A stretch of 64,000 nt of DNA from Oscheius onirici (Eukaryota; Nematoda; Chromadorea; Rhabditida; Rhabditidae): contig OW051473.1 of NCBI GenBank assembly GCA_932521025.1, positions 7,068,001 to 7,132,000 of the forward strand. The letters run 5' to 3'. The position numbers and the translations under genes were made by a program. The notes beneath the pieces are model-generated. The model worked only from the letters and a program-made list of their open reading frames with translations, did no database searches and had not been told where the DNA came from. Positions 22,901-34,950 of the stretch are shown in pieces (the stretch's first letter is position 1; every line of letters starts with the position of its first letter).

Positions 22901-24113
22901 ATGTGTTGGTCGTTCTCTATAGGAAACACAGTCACGGTCAACACGTCTCGTGTTTGCCGATACTATGTCCATCTCGAATAATCCGGGCTCCTCCCTGTTT
23001 GACCATCTTTCATGAGTTTTGGGACCGAGTCACAGAGGATTATAATGTGATTATCTCCGCGGTGACCCCCCACTGCTCTAGTGTGAGGGTGGGCTGTTTG
23101 CCAGCGTCCTCTAGGACCGCGTCCCAATGAACTATATCGACCCCTTAGAGACTGTCCGATAAGATCTCGTTCTCGCGCATATTCAAATTCCCCTCGCGCA
23201 CTTTTCCTTTTCCGAATATTCGGTTTATATTTGTTCAAAGTGAAGCTAATCGCTTCTGTATGCGACTTTCCCCACAGCTCTTGAGCTAAACGCGCCACCG
23301 GTCTTTGTGTACACACCGAGAATCCTCTGTTGCCTTCGGTTTTTTCTCGCTTCCTGCCTCTTGCGCCCTCCAAAAGCCTCACTTGCCTCGTTTTCTTTCC
23401 TTCCGATCTTTTTTCAAATTCTTGTGCACAGACAAAATGGATGGGCCTGCCTAGATACAAGAACTTGTTTCCTCTGTGTTCATAATCAAAATAACACCAT
23501 CTTCACGATCAAATCTTTTGATTTTCTCCGATTCCGGACATATATAATCAAAAGTGCTGTTAGTTTCCTGAACCAAATCAACAATAGACCTGTCTTCTTT
23601 AGACTCTCAACTGTTTCTATCTTGCTTCTTATCGTGTTGTAATTCTGTTTCCAAACCTTGACAACGTGTGAGAGGCTGCACAATGCTGACCTTCGTCTTT
23701 GCGTCTGCCAAGCGTAACGACAATTCGTCTTGTTCACATGACGCCTTGTTCTGCCCGCTGACGTCATTGGTGGATGGTCTGAAACCTAGATGTTGGGTGA
23801 AATATGCTCTGATCTCAGAACTTGTTGCAGAAATGTTTACCTTCTTTTCGCCGCATGCTACCCAATGCATCTGTTGTCTTTCTCAACAGCTGTTCTCTGT
23901 ATTTCATTCCTATCAACTTCCTTGCCTTGATTCAATTGTCTTTCCGGTTTACTTAAAGTTCACTATTAAGTAATTCACCAGAACATTGAAGTAGTTGTTG
24001 TGCACTTCCAAAGAAAGTTCTTACCTGTCGATAAGGTTTCGTTGCATTGTTCATTGACTTATCTGTCTTCTTCACTTATCGATCGTCTCGTTTAGTATCA
24101 AGAAAGGCAGAAA
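19966..24113. other. Long intergenic region, nothing recognised
   Basis: The stretch is T-rich on the plus strand. The longest ORFs (181 codons at 22585 plus, 165 codons at 22963 minus) overlap on opposite strands, lack any domain and have low-complexity basic composition, so I treat them as chance. No tRNA or repeat was recognised. Confidence 0.4.
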
Positions 24114-25323
24114 ATGTCGCTCATTCCTCTTACTGTGTATGACAACCTCAGACGGGTTTGCTGCTCAGTCTTTGCTAGCAGTTCTTCTTGTGATCACTCA
24201 GGTCAGTTAAAAGCCATATTTGACTGAAGTTCTTGTTTTCTAGACCTCGCCCGGCGATTCATTGAACATGCGTCACTGGCAGATGTGATCAGATGGAGAC
24301 GCGTTTCAAGAACTTTCAAGAAGGCTGCGGAACAACGACTAGCACGATATACACAAATCCATGTCAGAGTTCATGACGGTCTCAAAGGCGTCTATGCCAA
24401 GAATGAAAAGATGCAAGAGTTTAAGCGAGCAGGTTTGTTTTGATTATTCTATGGGGTATATCCATGCCCGTTTGGCGAATCGGTAGTTATCAGAATGTTC
24501 ATATATTAAACAGTACGCATCTCTTTTCGTCGCTCAAAAGTCTATAGGTCAAAACGGCCAAAGCACGTGGGAACCAATGGTAGAATGAGCGTTCTCTGAC
24601 TACAATGTTAAAATTCCTTCTTTCAGAAGATCTTAACTGGCATCCATCTGCCTGTCTTCTGTTATGTGAGATGAGTCCGAATGCCGTTGGAATAGCTCTT
24701 GACTCGAAACCGACGTGGAAGGATGTGCGAACAATGTTGTCACTCTTGAATATTTTCCGTACTTCCGTGGAACAAGTCTTTATGGACGGTCCAGTAATAG
24801 AAATGCTACTCAAGGAAGTCAACAACAAGAACATCAAAACTCTTTTGTTCTACTTGAACCAGAATAGAAAGTTGGATGACTTGGAATCCACCACGCTCCA
24901 CGATTACTCCATCGCCCCACTCTACAAAGAGCAGAGAGTCGACGGACCACTCTTTCCCAAATTGAAGCAATTCACCGTGACTAGCAACGTACGTATGAGG
25001 CAGAAACACGTTACATTTCTTCTCATTTAGGCAGAACAGTTGACGGCGCTGTCACGATTGCTTCGTTACGCCGTTGAAGTCGATTCAATCTACCAAAAAC
25101 AAGAGATCGATCTTGTTTGCCTTCAGGTAAACATCCCAAAAGTGATCAATGACCAAGTTGTAAATTGTAGGTAAAGCTGGGTCAAAGCTGGTGTCGTTCC
25201 AAACATCGCATGTTCCGACATCTCAACTCTTTCAAACAGTGGTCAGACGCCAGCTCTCTAGGTGTTCGATACCTCCAGCAGTTCCATGGTGGCGAGAAGA
25301 AACGAAGAATGAGACGTTCATAA
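24114..25323 (+). CDS. F-box-like protein
   Basis: The start is MSLIPLTVYDNLRRV at 24114. The segment FIEHASLADVIRWRRVSRTFKKAAEQRL (residues about 32-60) has the F-box layout: hydrophobic helix, L/I, then RxVSRxFKxxAE. F-boxes bind SKP1 and recruit SCF ubiquitin-ligase substrates. The C-terminal part resembles the leucine-rich substrate region of large nematode F-box families (ALDSKPTWKDVRTML, IKTLLFYLNQNRKLDDL, PKLKQFTVTSNAEQLTAL). It ends KKRRMRRS, stop 25323. Five exons are separated by introns of 45-150 bp, with phases continuous by eye. The F-box is divergent because it lacks the LPxE start, so a cullin-independent F-box-like fold cannot be excluded. Confidence 0.7.
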
Positions 25324-25862
25324 CGACTTCTAGAAAGAAAAGTAGTCGTGTGGATAGGGCTGGAAGAGGCCTCACTCTTTGTCCAAATTGTATATTTCTA
25401 ATTGCAACAACAATAATCGTGTATTATATATGGGTAGTAGGCTAGGATAGTTGTTCTGTTAGTTCTGATGAAGTTGTTAATGAATCTTTGTTCAAGATTG
25501 TGGAACACGAAGAGTACACTGATGGACACAATGCTATCAGCCGAATCAGTAGAACGTCAATGACGCAAGAATAAAAATAAGTGCTGAAACAGTCAGTTGC
25601 GACTGACCAGACGTCAACAATGACTGGCCGGATGAAAAAAGATTCTCAGTGACTTCTTTGAAGCTAACTATCCAAGTAGCCCAGTGGTCTTTACTATCTT
25701 CCTTCTGCACAGCATTTAAGAAAACAGAGAAACGCATTTTTTAGACCAGAGCAGAGCAAAACAATTTCATTTCTTATAGGCACAGAAACTTAAGACCCGT
25801 AAAAGAATATCACAGCAATACCCACATCCGAAATGGTATCTAAGTATACAGTCCTATCATAT
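25324..25862. other. Convergent intergenic spacer
   Basis: This lies between two gene 3' ends that point at each other. No gene is visible. It should hold both 3' UTRs, but I found no canonical AATAAA on either strand at the expected places. Confidence 0.5.
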
Positions 25863-28800
25863 CTATCCCTTTTTGACATCTTTTGTGTAGCTTCCACATA
25901 TGCGAAACTCGTCGTCAGTGAGAATAGCAGTCATCCGATGCGGTACGGGACGACTTCCATCGGATGGCGAGACGGTAACCCAGTGTATTGTGTAGAACCG
26001 GCTGAAAAATATTTGCTCGTAGAGTGTTTGGGAGCTTGAAGTAGCAAAACGCTAACAAACAAAACTTACTTGGTAGGTCGCGGGAACACTCGAAAGTTCT
26101 GAGCGTCCGTCTTCTCATTGCACATTAGCTTGTGAAGGACGATTCCCAGAGGTGAACTGGCTCCTCCAGCAACAAAATATCCACGAGGAAAAAGCGCCGT
26201 TTCTTCTTTTCCCAAATAGGAATGATCCCACATTTCTGTCAAGTAGCAGACGAGCTGGTCTACCTCATCCGTTTTTGGTACAGGTCCCTCTGACCCGGAT
26301 TTCTAATATTGCAAAGTAGAGAGAAAAGGTCGAAAGAGAAACCTTGATCCAGTTCGAGATCTCCTCTTGAGCTGACTTGTAGACCATCAATGCTTTTTCC
26401 AAATAAACAATCCATTTGAGCCCCTGTAGATAGTCGTCCCGTTCTCCGCTATTAGTCGCCTTGCTCAGTGCATCTATCAGAAGCTCGATTTTCTGCTTGA
26501 TGACTTCCATCTGAATCAAGGAACCGCTTTGATAGCACAGCTTGATCAGTTCGGCGGCAGACCGTGTGAAAACTATAGGTAGCATCATGTGCGTCACCTC
26601 AAGAACCGTAGAGTTTTCCAACTCAGCGAAAACCTAACATGTGTAGTTGAACATATGGTAACCAAATTACAAACCTCTTCCATAACAGCGGCATCGTTGA
26701 AGAGTCTCTCCTGAGAAATGACAGAAGCCGGACTGACACTTTCCCACAGATTTTTCCAGTCATTATCAGGCTGATCAAATCTGGCTGACAGAGTCTTTGT
26801 ATCTTCTTCGAAATCTTTCGGTGAATGCCATCGAACAAAATCTTCGAATTGACCGAGTGGATTGGCAGCCTTAAAATGCTTTCTTCGGAAAAAACGGACC
26901 CCTACCTTGAAAGCCTGCATATCCGAGCGGAGAGGAGCCAAATACATGTTGAACTGAATAGGATCGTCCTCCGAATCGGTGCACATCATTTCCAGGTTCT
27001 TAATCTCGTTCTCCGTATGAGGTTTGGGATTTTGGGTGTAGAAGTCAAAAAGCGGAATGTCCGGTCGGTTGAGCAAGAACAAGTTTTGGTGGTGTTCTTT
27101 CCGTCCGAGTCCTCTATCCTTGTCATCTTTGCTCTCTGTTTGAGCAGAAGACGTTTCGACTAATTGTGCTGATTTCTTGTCCGTCAACTCTTCTTCGGCA
27201 TCCTCATACGCGTCGTAGAACTCGTCCACTCCACTTCCATACATGCTGTCGTCCATCAGACCGAAGAACATGTTTCGGTTGTTGGCGCAAAGTTGCAGCA
27301 TTTCAAAGAGTTGGTGTAGACGACACTTTGAATAGTTTGGCACTTGAATGTCCTCACTGAAGCAAAAAATGTCAAAATATCAACTAGAACATCAAACTTG
27401 GTCTTTGTTTTGGAATACTCGGCCCTCATTTTGTCCACAAAAGCCATGAACAGTTGACTGTTTGAGTTTTTCCAGTGCAGCTGGTCAATCGACAGACTGT
27501 AGAAAGCAGTTGCTAACCTGTCCAGCACTGATCTTGCATCCATTGATTTTGTTTTAACGAATAGTTTCTGAATGTGCCACTATTTAAGAAACAAAGTGAA
27601 AGAGTACCTTTACAAACGGTGGTAACTGTCCGACAGACGGTTTTTGAGAAGCAGTGATGGCGCTCAACCAGATATCTTGTTTTTCGGGATTCATTGGCAG
27701 TACATTCTCGGGGTCGTAGTCAACGTTGGCGGGATTTGTAATCGACGGCATTTGACCGAATGAATTGCCACGCATTTTACTATCATTCGATTTGGCATCT
27801 AGAATTAAATGACCGTGAAACAGTTTGGCAAAGAACATCAGCACTTACATTTTCTGTTTGTTGAGCTTCGTAGCTCAGAGATACGATAATCAGCGTCTCT
27901 ATCATTTCCGACATCGAGAAGAGACCGCAGAGTGTTTGCCATACATCCCTCTTTCGGTTCGAAGGTCATCAAAAACTGCCAGTCAAAAGCGTTTGTCTCT
28001 TCCAAGTCGCAGTAGTTCTGCAAACACAACATACTTGCACGATAGTTTAGTTCCTTTCCACGTAAAATGACTAATTTTCCGTTTCTACGCGAAATTTTAA
28101 ATCTATAGAAAACTACTTACATGACCTTCGTTTAGAACATCCTCCGACTGATTCGGCCACAATGCCAGAAGAGAAATTCTTTGAATGGGACTGTCGTCTG
28201 ATCCAATACACATCATGTCCAAAGTCGGAACAAGAGCATTGTCCAAATGGAAAATGCCGTCTTGAGGAAGTTTATCTCTTTCATATTCAAACATCACAGA
28301 AACTCGAACATCACTTTGACTCCGGAATGTTGGTGTGTCCTGAAACGAGTCAATGAAAATATAAACAAATGTTACTCACAACTTTTGCCTTGAAGAGTGA
28401 TAACAATCCGGACAAATGATGATGTTGTCTTTGTCCTCTCCGTAAAAGAGCTGATTCAAACGTAGTGAAAGACTCTTCTCCTATCGAGATCCCGGAGTAG
28501 AGCTGTTTCGCTGGATTGTTGTTAAGAATGAAACAGGGTAGGTAGCTAAATGCACATTTTAATAGAAAAATGCTAATGTACTTACCATTGAGATGCTTCA
28601 GCTGCTGAAACAAACGCGTTTTTCAAGTATAGAATATCATCTTCTGAGCGAATAATCCTAGGAGCGGGAAGTCGTAATGTTAGGAACTTGATTGGACCGA
28701 ACTGAAAAAAAAAGATTTTTTTTTGGGAAAACGTATAAAAACATACCATAGCAGTAATTTGATGGCCTACAAAGAGATCTAGGTTCGTGTTTTCCAAATC

Positions 28801-29127
28801 ACATAATAGTTGACTAGGATTCAGAGGTGTGGCAAGACTGTGCTGCAATGCTGGTAGCTCCTCTTTTGGATAAAAATAAGAAAGAAGAATTTCTTCGTCT
28901 CCCAGCTTCATTCGTTTTTCCTTGCAATCATGGATCATTGTCGTTTTTATCATTGACTAAACGAGAAATAGAAAAACTGTATAAACGCCAACCTTTGGAT
29001 AGTCGACAGGCGAAATTCTCCCGCCAATGCTCCATTCATTGATTATAGATTCTAGCTGATGAGCTAATTGCTCTACAGGTGTCACGGCCGTGAAGTCATT
29101 GATATTTAGAACATCGTCGTTCTCCAT
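25863..29127 (-). CDS. rbg-1: Rab3 GTPase-activating protein catalytic subunit (RAB3GAP1)
   Basis: The start at 29127 (MENDDVLNINDFTAV) resembles the FEITDFT opening of RAB3GAP1. The hallmark block near 26790-26900 reads FKAANPLGQFEDFVRWHSPKDF, then LSARF and SQERLFND. It aligns with the human SFKAANP...LEDFVRWYSPRDY...LSAR...RRLFDD region, which contains the catalytic arginine. An acidic DEFYDAYEDAEEE lies at about 27190. The C-terminal exons include YFVAGGASSPLGIVLHKL, FPRPT and, after a 3' intron ending CTTCAAG, RMTAILTDDEFRICGSYT (human RMYSVLTKEDFRLAG), with stop at 25863. RAB3GAP1 with RAB3GAP2 stimulates GTP hydrolysis on Rab3 and acts as an exchange factor for Rab18, controlling synaptic vesicles and the ER. 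The arginine of FVRW is kept, whereas the next one (SPRD) is Lys here. Confidence 0.93.
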
Positions 29128-30118
29128 GGCTCGGCTTCTGAAAATAGTTTTCAGTTTTCAACGTAAAAAGCTTGCAGAAAAAACAAGCAGGTCGAAAGCG
29201 AAAAGACTGGCATGAAACCGTATACTGCTTATCGATTATGTAATGCACAAAAAATATCAAAAAGGTTCAGAAAGGCTGGAAACATGTTTACAAACTGAGA
29301 ATCAGCTGATTTTGGTGTAAACTTGTTCGTCTCGCGTGAGCAACAGTGTACGTACGTCGGGCTACCGTTTGCAAAACAGAAACGGGAATTCCTCAAACGT
29401 GTTCGAGGTAGATTATTTGTCTTTTTTCAAATTGAATCGGGATATTTTGATATTTAACTGTAGTTAAAATGAATACAGAGAGTTAAATTTTGAAATCGGG
29501 ACAATCCATTGCGTTTCGACTTGTGTAATGAATTTCTGCTCAAGCGTCGGTAAATCTGCTGCGATGGAGATTCGAACGATGTCCTTCAACTGAACCAAGA
29601 GAAAATAATAGATCTGACGAGTTTTATAACGAAAACGAGAACTTTTAACAAAAAAAAATGTTATAATGAAAAATCCATTCCCTTCATAAAAAACAATACA
29701 GTCAATCTGATTTTTTCCTGACCAGATACATCGTTAGCGGAGAGACGATCTGTTCCACTTCTAACTTAGCCGTTTTACAAACGCAAATGTTATAAGATTT
29801 TTTAGAAGTTTACCAACTGACATCACCACAAAGACATACTAATATTTTAAAGATCATCTTTTTTTATCAGATTCGGGGTCACGGTGCTCGATTTACTGGG
29901 ATAACCGGTATTACAATCAAAATTACAATATATTACAAAGTTAAGATATTGACCTAATCTTACCATATGATCATTCAGTGGATCTACTAGCAGAACCGTT
30001 ATTTCAGTAATAGGTTGGCCATTTTAGATTTCAGGCTACCCTAAATTACGGTACAGTACGGTAGTCACGTTAGGTAACCATAGTTAACTGCCTAACTTCT
30101 GTCAAATTCTAACACTGC
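29128..30118. other. Intergenic, RAB3GAP1 promoter side
   Basis: This AT-rich stretch lies upstream of the RAB3GAP1 start. No exon was recognised. Confidence 0.45.
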
Positions 30119-30429
30119 ATACCAGATTTCAGACAAAATGGAGCGTCAAATCCAATAAAAGAATTCGCCCTATCACGAAGCTGGACGACTGGATAAAAGT
30201 TTCTGATTTGAGGAAAGTCCAATGGGCAAGACGAATCAAGAACATGGAACTGTACAGATGGGCATATGTAGCAACCGATTGGATACCTTATGACAGGCAT
30301 CGTTCTAGAGGACAATCTCCTCCAAGATGGAAAGACTTTGTCAAGCGATGTTTTGACAGTAACTGGTGGAATGCACCGAAATAATTCTATGATTTGGCAT
30401 TATAAGTAAATAAAAATACCAGATTTCAG
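30119..30429 (+). mobile_element. 5'-truncated non-LTR retrotransposon with 14-bp target-site duplication
   Basis: ATACCAGATTTCAG occurs at 30119-30132 and again at 30416-30429. Between them, 283 bp encode on the plus strand an open peptide from 30133 to a TAA near 30382. It shows the C-terminal signature of LINE reverse transcriptase-endonuclease proteins: LRKVQWARRIKNMELYRWAY, then W.P, then SRGQSPPRWKDFVKRC and W. Family knowledge: RTE/CR1-like ORF2 ends carry WAGH..R..RW....W.P..R.RGRPP.RW.D. The insert ends with an A-rich tail (AAGTAAATAAAA). It is a 5'-truncated copy made by target-primed reverse transcription. It cannot encode a working protein. Confidence 0.82.
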
Positions 30430-30926
30430 CATACCAGACCTATGTAAACAGTCATTACAGTTGAAATTTTGGTAACATTTATATTTTTAGGATATATCTA
30501 CATTTCGGTAAGCCTAAATTGTTTGTTTTTTGCCCGATTTGGTAAGTTGCCGTCGTAAACATGTCAAAAATTACCCCTCGTACTTTTCTCACCATTCCTC
30601 TGCGACTTGCGAGCGAAGCAGAGTCAGTAGTCAGGACGTTCCACGGCTGAGTGGTATGCATTTTTATTTATCAATCGGCAGGCACAGATATCAAAGTCTA
30701 ATAAGCATTCTCCAATGCGGTACATATAGCGAGCAGTTCTGTCAGTGCGATGTGTGGGTTGCTTCGTAGTACATGCCGCTAAATAGTACTGTGGTACAAT
30801 ATCGACCCCGTTTCGGGTCCACTCTTGCAGTAAACTCTTTGTTGAGCTATCTTGAGTAATAAACGAGAATTTAAACACTCTGTCGCGCTTTCTTACAAAT
30901 AAAGAGACAACGTGAGAAGTTGTTTA
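30430..30926. other. Intergenic spacer after the LINE insertion
   Basis: No gene recognised. It includes the 3' flank of the EF-hand gene. Confidence 0.45.
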
Positions 30927-31819
30927 TTACCATTTTGTTTTGAGAATATCAAGCTGGTCTATAATATGTTGATCCTCCGTACATCCCTGAAGAAACTCTT
31001 CTCTGGTGATTTTGCCATCTTTGTTCTTATCCATTTTCTAGAATTTGGTTAGCATGTTCCTTGTCACTGATACCTGAAACTGATGTCGAATGTGCCGTCG
31101 AAGAGCTATCGGGAAAAGCTTGTCTTTGTAGTAGTGGTATCCAACCATGGAGTACATGGCTCTGAAACGCTTACTATGAACTACACTGAAAATGAAACCT
31201 GCAAACTTGAAAGTAGTCCTCTTCTACAATGTAGCCCTTTCTCTTAGCATCATATAGATCAAACAGCCAATCGAGACGTTGTTCCAGCGTTCCTTTTGTA
31301 AACATTGAGAGTATACCGACAAATTCCTGAACTGATCCGTGTTGTTAAAAGGAACGTACCAGGAACGTACTGAAAAACTAATACGTCCATTATCGTCATC
31401 ATCGAAAGTATTGAAGACTAGATCAGCGTACTCCGTCGCATCTATAACTTGAATTGCTCAAACCATAAAGAATTTTGACCTGAGCTTCGACAAATGTTGA
31501 AGAATCCTCTAAAAATTTGTATAAACTGCTCACGAGTAACATAGCCGCTTGGGCAGTTCTTAAATTTCAAGTTAGAAACAACTTGAATAAACCAACTTGT
31601 TTGAAACCTTGATATAGATACTTTAATTCTTTTTCTGAGAAGTGAGTCTGGTCCTTTAACATGTGCAAGCTCTCCGGTTTGTAGCGAAGTTTTTGGTCAT
31701 CCATTTCTTTTTGTAACGCACATTCCACGTTTTCTATAGAAAATTTTATGAAACGAAAGCTACTTACGACCGAATATAGACGTTCTTCTACGGACACCTT
31801 TGGAGTTGAAGGAACCCAT
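30927..31819 (-). CDS. KChIP/neuronal calcium sensor-type EF-hand protein
   Basis: The start MGSFNSKG at 31819 fits the N-myristoylation consensus (Gly2, Ser6). The protein then reads YKPESLHMLKDQTHFSEKEL and KYLYQGFKQNCPSGYVTREQ, matching the KChIP/NCS core (RPEGLEQLQEQTKFTRKELQ...YRGFKNECPSG). EF-hand-like loops follow: FDDDDNGRISF, LYDAKRKGYI and MDKNKDGKITREEF. The first hand carries the Cys-Pro that makes it non-functional in this family, and the third (DAKRKG) looks weak because its acidic positions are replaced. The C-terminus is DQLDILKTKW, stop 30927. KChIPs bind Kv4 channels, while NCS proteins are Ca2+-myristoyl switches. I favour the KChIP-like group, although no clear Kv4 partner information is available here. 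Confidence 0.88.
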
Positions 31820-32148
31820 GGCGAGCCAAGTGGCGGACTGCCGAAATACGACACCACTCGGACAGGCTCTGGATTACATTCTCAAAGAATCAACTGCATT
31901 GATTGAAACGAAATTTGTACGCAATTTTGGGAACAACGATTGTGTTGTGTGTATTTGTGCGTCCCGCCGTTATTTGGGTCCCGTAACCCCATTTGCTTGC
32001 CAAATACGGCGCCCTTTGAATATCCCCGTTGTTCTTGTTGATTGTATCTTTTCTCTCTCTAAATAAATATCTAGAACTCCAAACGTGTTTTCTAAGATTT
32101 TTAGAATATATAACCAGCCGGCTTCGCCGCCTGTCGGCGGCTTTTCAG
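31820..32148. other. 5' flank of the EF-hand gene
   Basis: Presumed promoter of the minus-strand EF-hand gene. No independent gene was seen. Confidence 0.45.
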
Positions 32149-32238
32149 TCAATCGATCTCTTTTGATCCCTTCCCCAGTTAACCGATCTCTTCTGATCCC
32201 TTCACCGGTAAACCGATCTCTTTTGACCCCTTCTGAAT
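32149..32238. repeat. 30-bp minisatellite, three copies
   Basis: Three tandem 30-bp units contain the core ATCTCTTNTGATCCCTTC with small changes. A partial fourth unit (CTTCTGATCCCTTCTC) resumes at 32632, after the inserted MITE. Confidence 0.75.
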
Positions 32239-32631
32239 CAGGGATTGGCGGATGATCCGCATCCGCGGATGTCCGCGCTCATTTTCGACATCCGCATTCG
32301 CGAAACCAAAAAAGTGACTATCCGCATCCGCATTTTTTGCGCGTATTTGCGGATACGATAAGGTTCCCAATTTTGTCGCTTAACTCACCGTTTCATCTGT
32401 TCCGTCATCTTTTTTTCATGGTTTTATACTGTGTTATGATTCTGTGTTGATATTCAACGATTTTTTCGTTCAGCAAGCATTGATTTTTCTTAATGAAAAC
32501 AATTTTTCTTCAAAATCCGCATACGCATCCGCGGATATCCGCCATAGTTGCTAAATCCGCATCCGCCACGGTTATAAAACTTGCGGATGTATCCGCATCC
32601 GCAATACCATTTTGACATCCGCCCATCCCTG
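32239..32631. mobile_element. hAT-like MITE, 393 bp
   Basis: The element begins CAGGGATTGGCGGATG and ends CATCCGCCCATCCCTG. These are terminal inverted repeats matching at 15 of 16 positions, with the CAGGG start typical of hAT transposons. It is flanked by CTTCTGAAT on the left and CTTCTGAT on the right, an 8-bp target-site duplication with a one-base insertion. Many ATCCGC motifs in both orientations lie near both ends. There is no transposase ORF, so it is non-autonomous. Confidence 0.8.
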
Positions 32632-32697
32632 CTTCTGATCCCTTCTCTAATCAACCTGACTCTATTTCCTACTCAAAATAATTTAGCAAAAATATTT

Positions 32698-32836
32698 GGC
32701 GAGAAGAGGGGTCGAACCCGGGTCGTCTGGGTGAAGACGGCGACTCTTAACAATACACCAAAATTTCAGGTCCCGGACAAACAAACAAACAAAACAAACA
32801 AACAAACAGAATCCACGACAGACATCATTGCGCTTT
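32698..32836 (-). repeat. tRNA-related dispersed repeat, copy 2
   Basis: Read on the minus strand, it starts AAAGCGCAATGATGTCTGT and has a (GTTT)n run. It then reads TTTTGGTGTATTGTTAAGAG (D-arm/A-box-like), CCGTCTTCACCCAGACG (anticodon-arm-like) and CCCGGGTTCGACCCC (B box). It shares about 105 bp with 5404-5506 in the opposite orientation. The acceptor stem does not pair, so it is not a working tRNA. A tRNA-derived SINE or a duplicated tRNA pseudogene fits. Confidence 0.6.
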
Positions 32837-33557
32837 AGTAGTAGAGAGATAGATCGCTGCCCATGGTACAAAAGACGAATGGATACTTTTTGTGAAACAG
32901 TTCCTAACTGAAACTGATTTTCAACAGGCTCGAAGGCATTTGCGAAACGTAGTGCTGGAAATGCCGTGGCAAAACATTCACAACCTTTTCCAACTGTTTT
33001 GGTAGTACGGTTGATACTCATCTGTTTTTGGCATAATGTTCCGTCACAATATCCCCCTGAACAACTTTACTCAGAGATCCTCGATAGGCATCAAAACAAA
33101 ACAAACTGTCGGATCTTCTCTAGTAGTTCTTCTGTCAACATAAAACTACCATTGCTGTCAACTTATTTGCGAAGCAACTCTCTCTGAACAGGTATATATA
33201 ATGCGCGGGTATCTTGATCTATGTTTTTGAAAAACTTAGGGGTATTAGTAGGCGAAAGAGAGATCAGTGTCCACTCAGTACAGTAAAACAAAATCAACCT
33301 GAGTCTCTTCTCAACCTTCTCACTATCCTCAACAAATGTTACCTTAAAATGTTATTCAAATAAAACAATTCAATTAACAAAAGTTCAAGTTCATTGTAAT
33401 TACAGAGATGCTATTGAAACCCTGACGACAGGAATTTTTAGATGGAAACCGTATGAAATGCCGTACTATGCTGTGTTCACTGGGGTGAGGGAGGATAAGT
33501 GATTGGTCATCAGAGGTAAAAATAATGAGTCTGCTTAGTTAAATTACAATATAACAA
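32837..33557. other. Intergenic, nothing recognised
   Basis: This lies downstream of the tetraspanin gene. There is no coding or RNA feature I can support. Confidence 0.45.
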
Positions 33558-34950
33558 TCAAAGCTTTGGGTCTTCAGGAACGGTGCCCTCGTTTTCATTC
33601 TCCGTCCAGTTGGCATCGCCAACCCTGTCGAGTGGAGTCAGTTGAAGTTCGAGACGTTCCCTTTCGTTGATGGCAATAAGCCGGTTTCGGCGGTCTTGTT
33701 CTCTGCAGATACTTGATCTGAGGCTTGAAAAATAAACGTTACCTGCTGGTTCGAGACTTCCTATCCAATGAACGCATTTCCATATAGACTAAGATGGCTG
33801 CTGGAAGAACAAGAAACTGAAATCTAGAAATTATGTATTTCCTCTATTCGAACAACCTCTACGACTATAAGAGCAACGGAAAGGAAGTTGACAACTCGAA
33901 TGTGATGGAAGAGCCAGTTTACGAAAACAGTATAGCAGCCCTGAAAATATAAATTGAAAATTAAACATATGAAACTAGTCACCCTCTCGTAGATGTGAAG
34001 ATCTTCTTTCTTAAGTCGTCCGCAATTTTCCATGGCAGCACGATCAGTGAAATAGTCTCTGTCACAGCATGAATCGATAACAAATTCATTCTTTGGATGG
34101 TAGATGGAGAAATACCAATCAGATGGACCGTCAACGCCACAGCATTTGAGCTGAAACAATTTCTTTTCCAAACTATTGCCATTGTAAAAAGCCAGGTGTT
34201 GTTAAACTCCAAGAACCTTGTGCGTTTTATCGATAGGACAGGGCAGCAGGAAAGTTTTTGTCATTGTTCGGAGACAGTCCCAAAAATGCATATCATCGTT
34301 GTGAATGCATCGTCATAAATAAAAAAGGGCCAAACGAGACTTACAGTTTGTTGAAGTTGTCCCCAAGAATAGCTGAGCTCCATTTTTCTTCCGGTGGAAG
34401 TAAAAACGAAACTATTGTTCACGTTGCTTAGCAAGTCATTTCTTACATATTCTGATGCACCTTCCTTGAATTTCATTTTTTCAAAATAAATCAAGCAACT
34501 TACCTTGTGGACCAGTCCTACGATACCGGTGATTGCTTGAAGAGCTCCTAGAAGTGTTACAAAGGCGACAAACTAGAAATGAATATTTTTTAAATAAAAA
34601 CACTCACGGTTAGCAAAAGAACGTGATTTCTGAGCCAGATACCAATGATTCCTACAATGGATATTATGCTGATTGTTGCTCCAGTGAAACAGCAGAGACC
34701 AGCTGCCGAAAACGCTAAAAGCAGGTAAATAAACAAGTTGCATGGGAAAAATTACCCGAGTACGAGGTCGGAGTGAGTTCAATGAACGTATTTCTATCTA
34801 CATACAGCCAGATTCCTATTCCAATCGAGGCTAGACCAGAAGCCTTAAGGTAAAAACAGCTTTATCAAAATGATACACACTCACCAGAAAAATAATGTCG
34901 AATAGAAAGAAGGCCTTGACGCGTTGATTATAATCGAAGTCAAGCTTCAT
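33558..34950 (-). CDS. Tetraspanin
   Basis: The ATG at 34950 gives MKLDFDYNQRVKAFFLFDII (TM1). TM2 is CCFTGATISIISIVGIIGIW and TM3 is LLTFVAFVTLLGALQAITGI. The large extracellular loop carries the diagnostic LKCCGVDGPSDW, a second SCC and further Cys. TM4 is NFLSVALIVVEFLVLPAAIL, followed by a tail ending EGTVPEDPKL, stop 33558. Tetraspanins organise membrane microdomains with partner receptors. All four TMs and the CCG motif are present, and length is normal for the family (about 270-290 residues by eye). A 4-codon upstream ORF (34958-34947) overlaps the start. A TTTTAG acceptor just upstream may be a spliced-leader site. I cannot assign a specific tsp number. Confidence 0.92.

Noticed and set aside
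22585-23460. Two long overlapping ORFs, 181 codons (+) and 165 codons (-)
   Set aside because: They overlap on opposite strands, show no domain or splice context, and have low-complexity basic composition consistent with chance openness.
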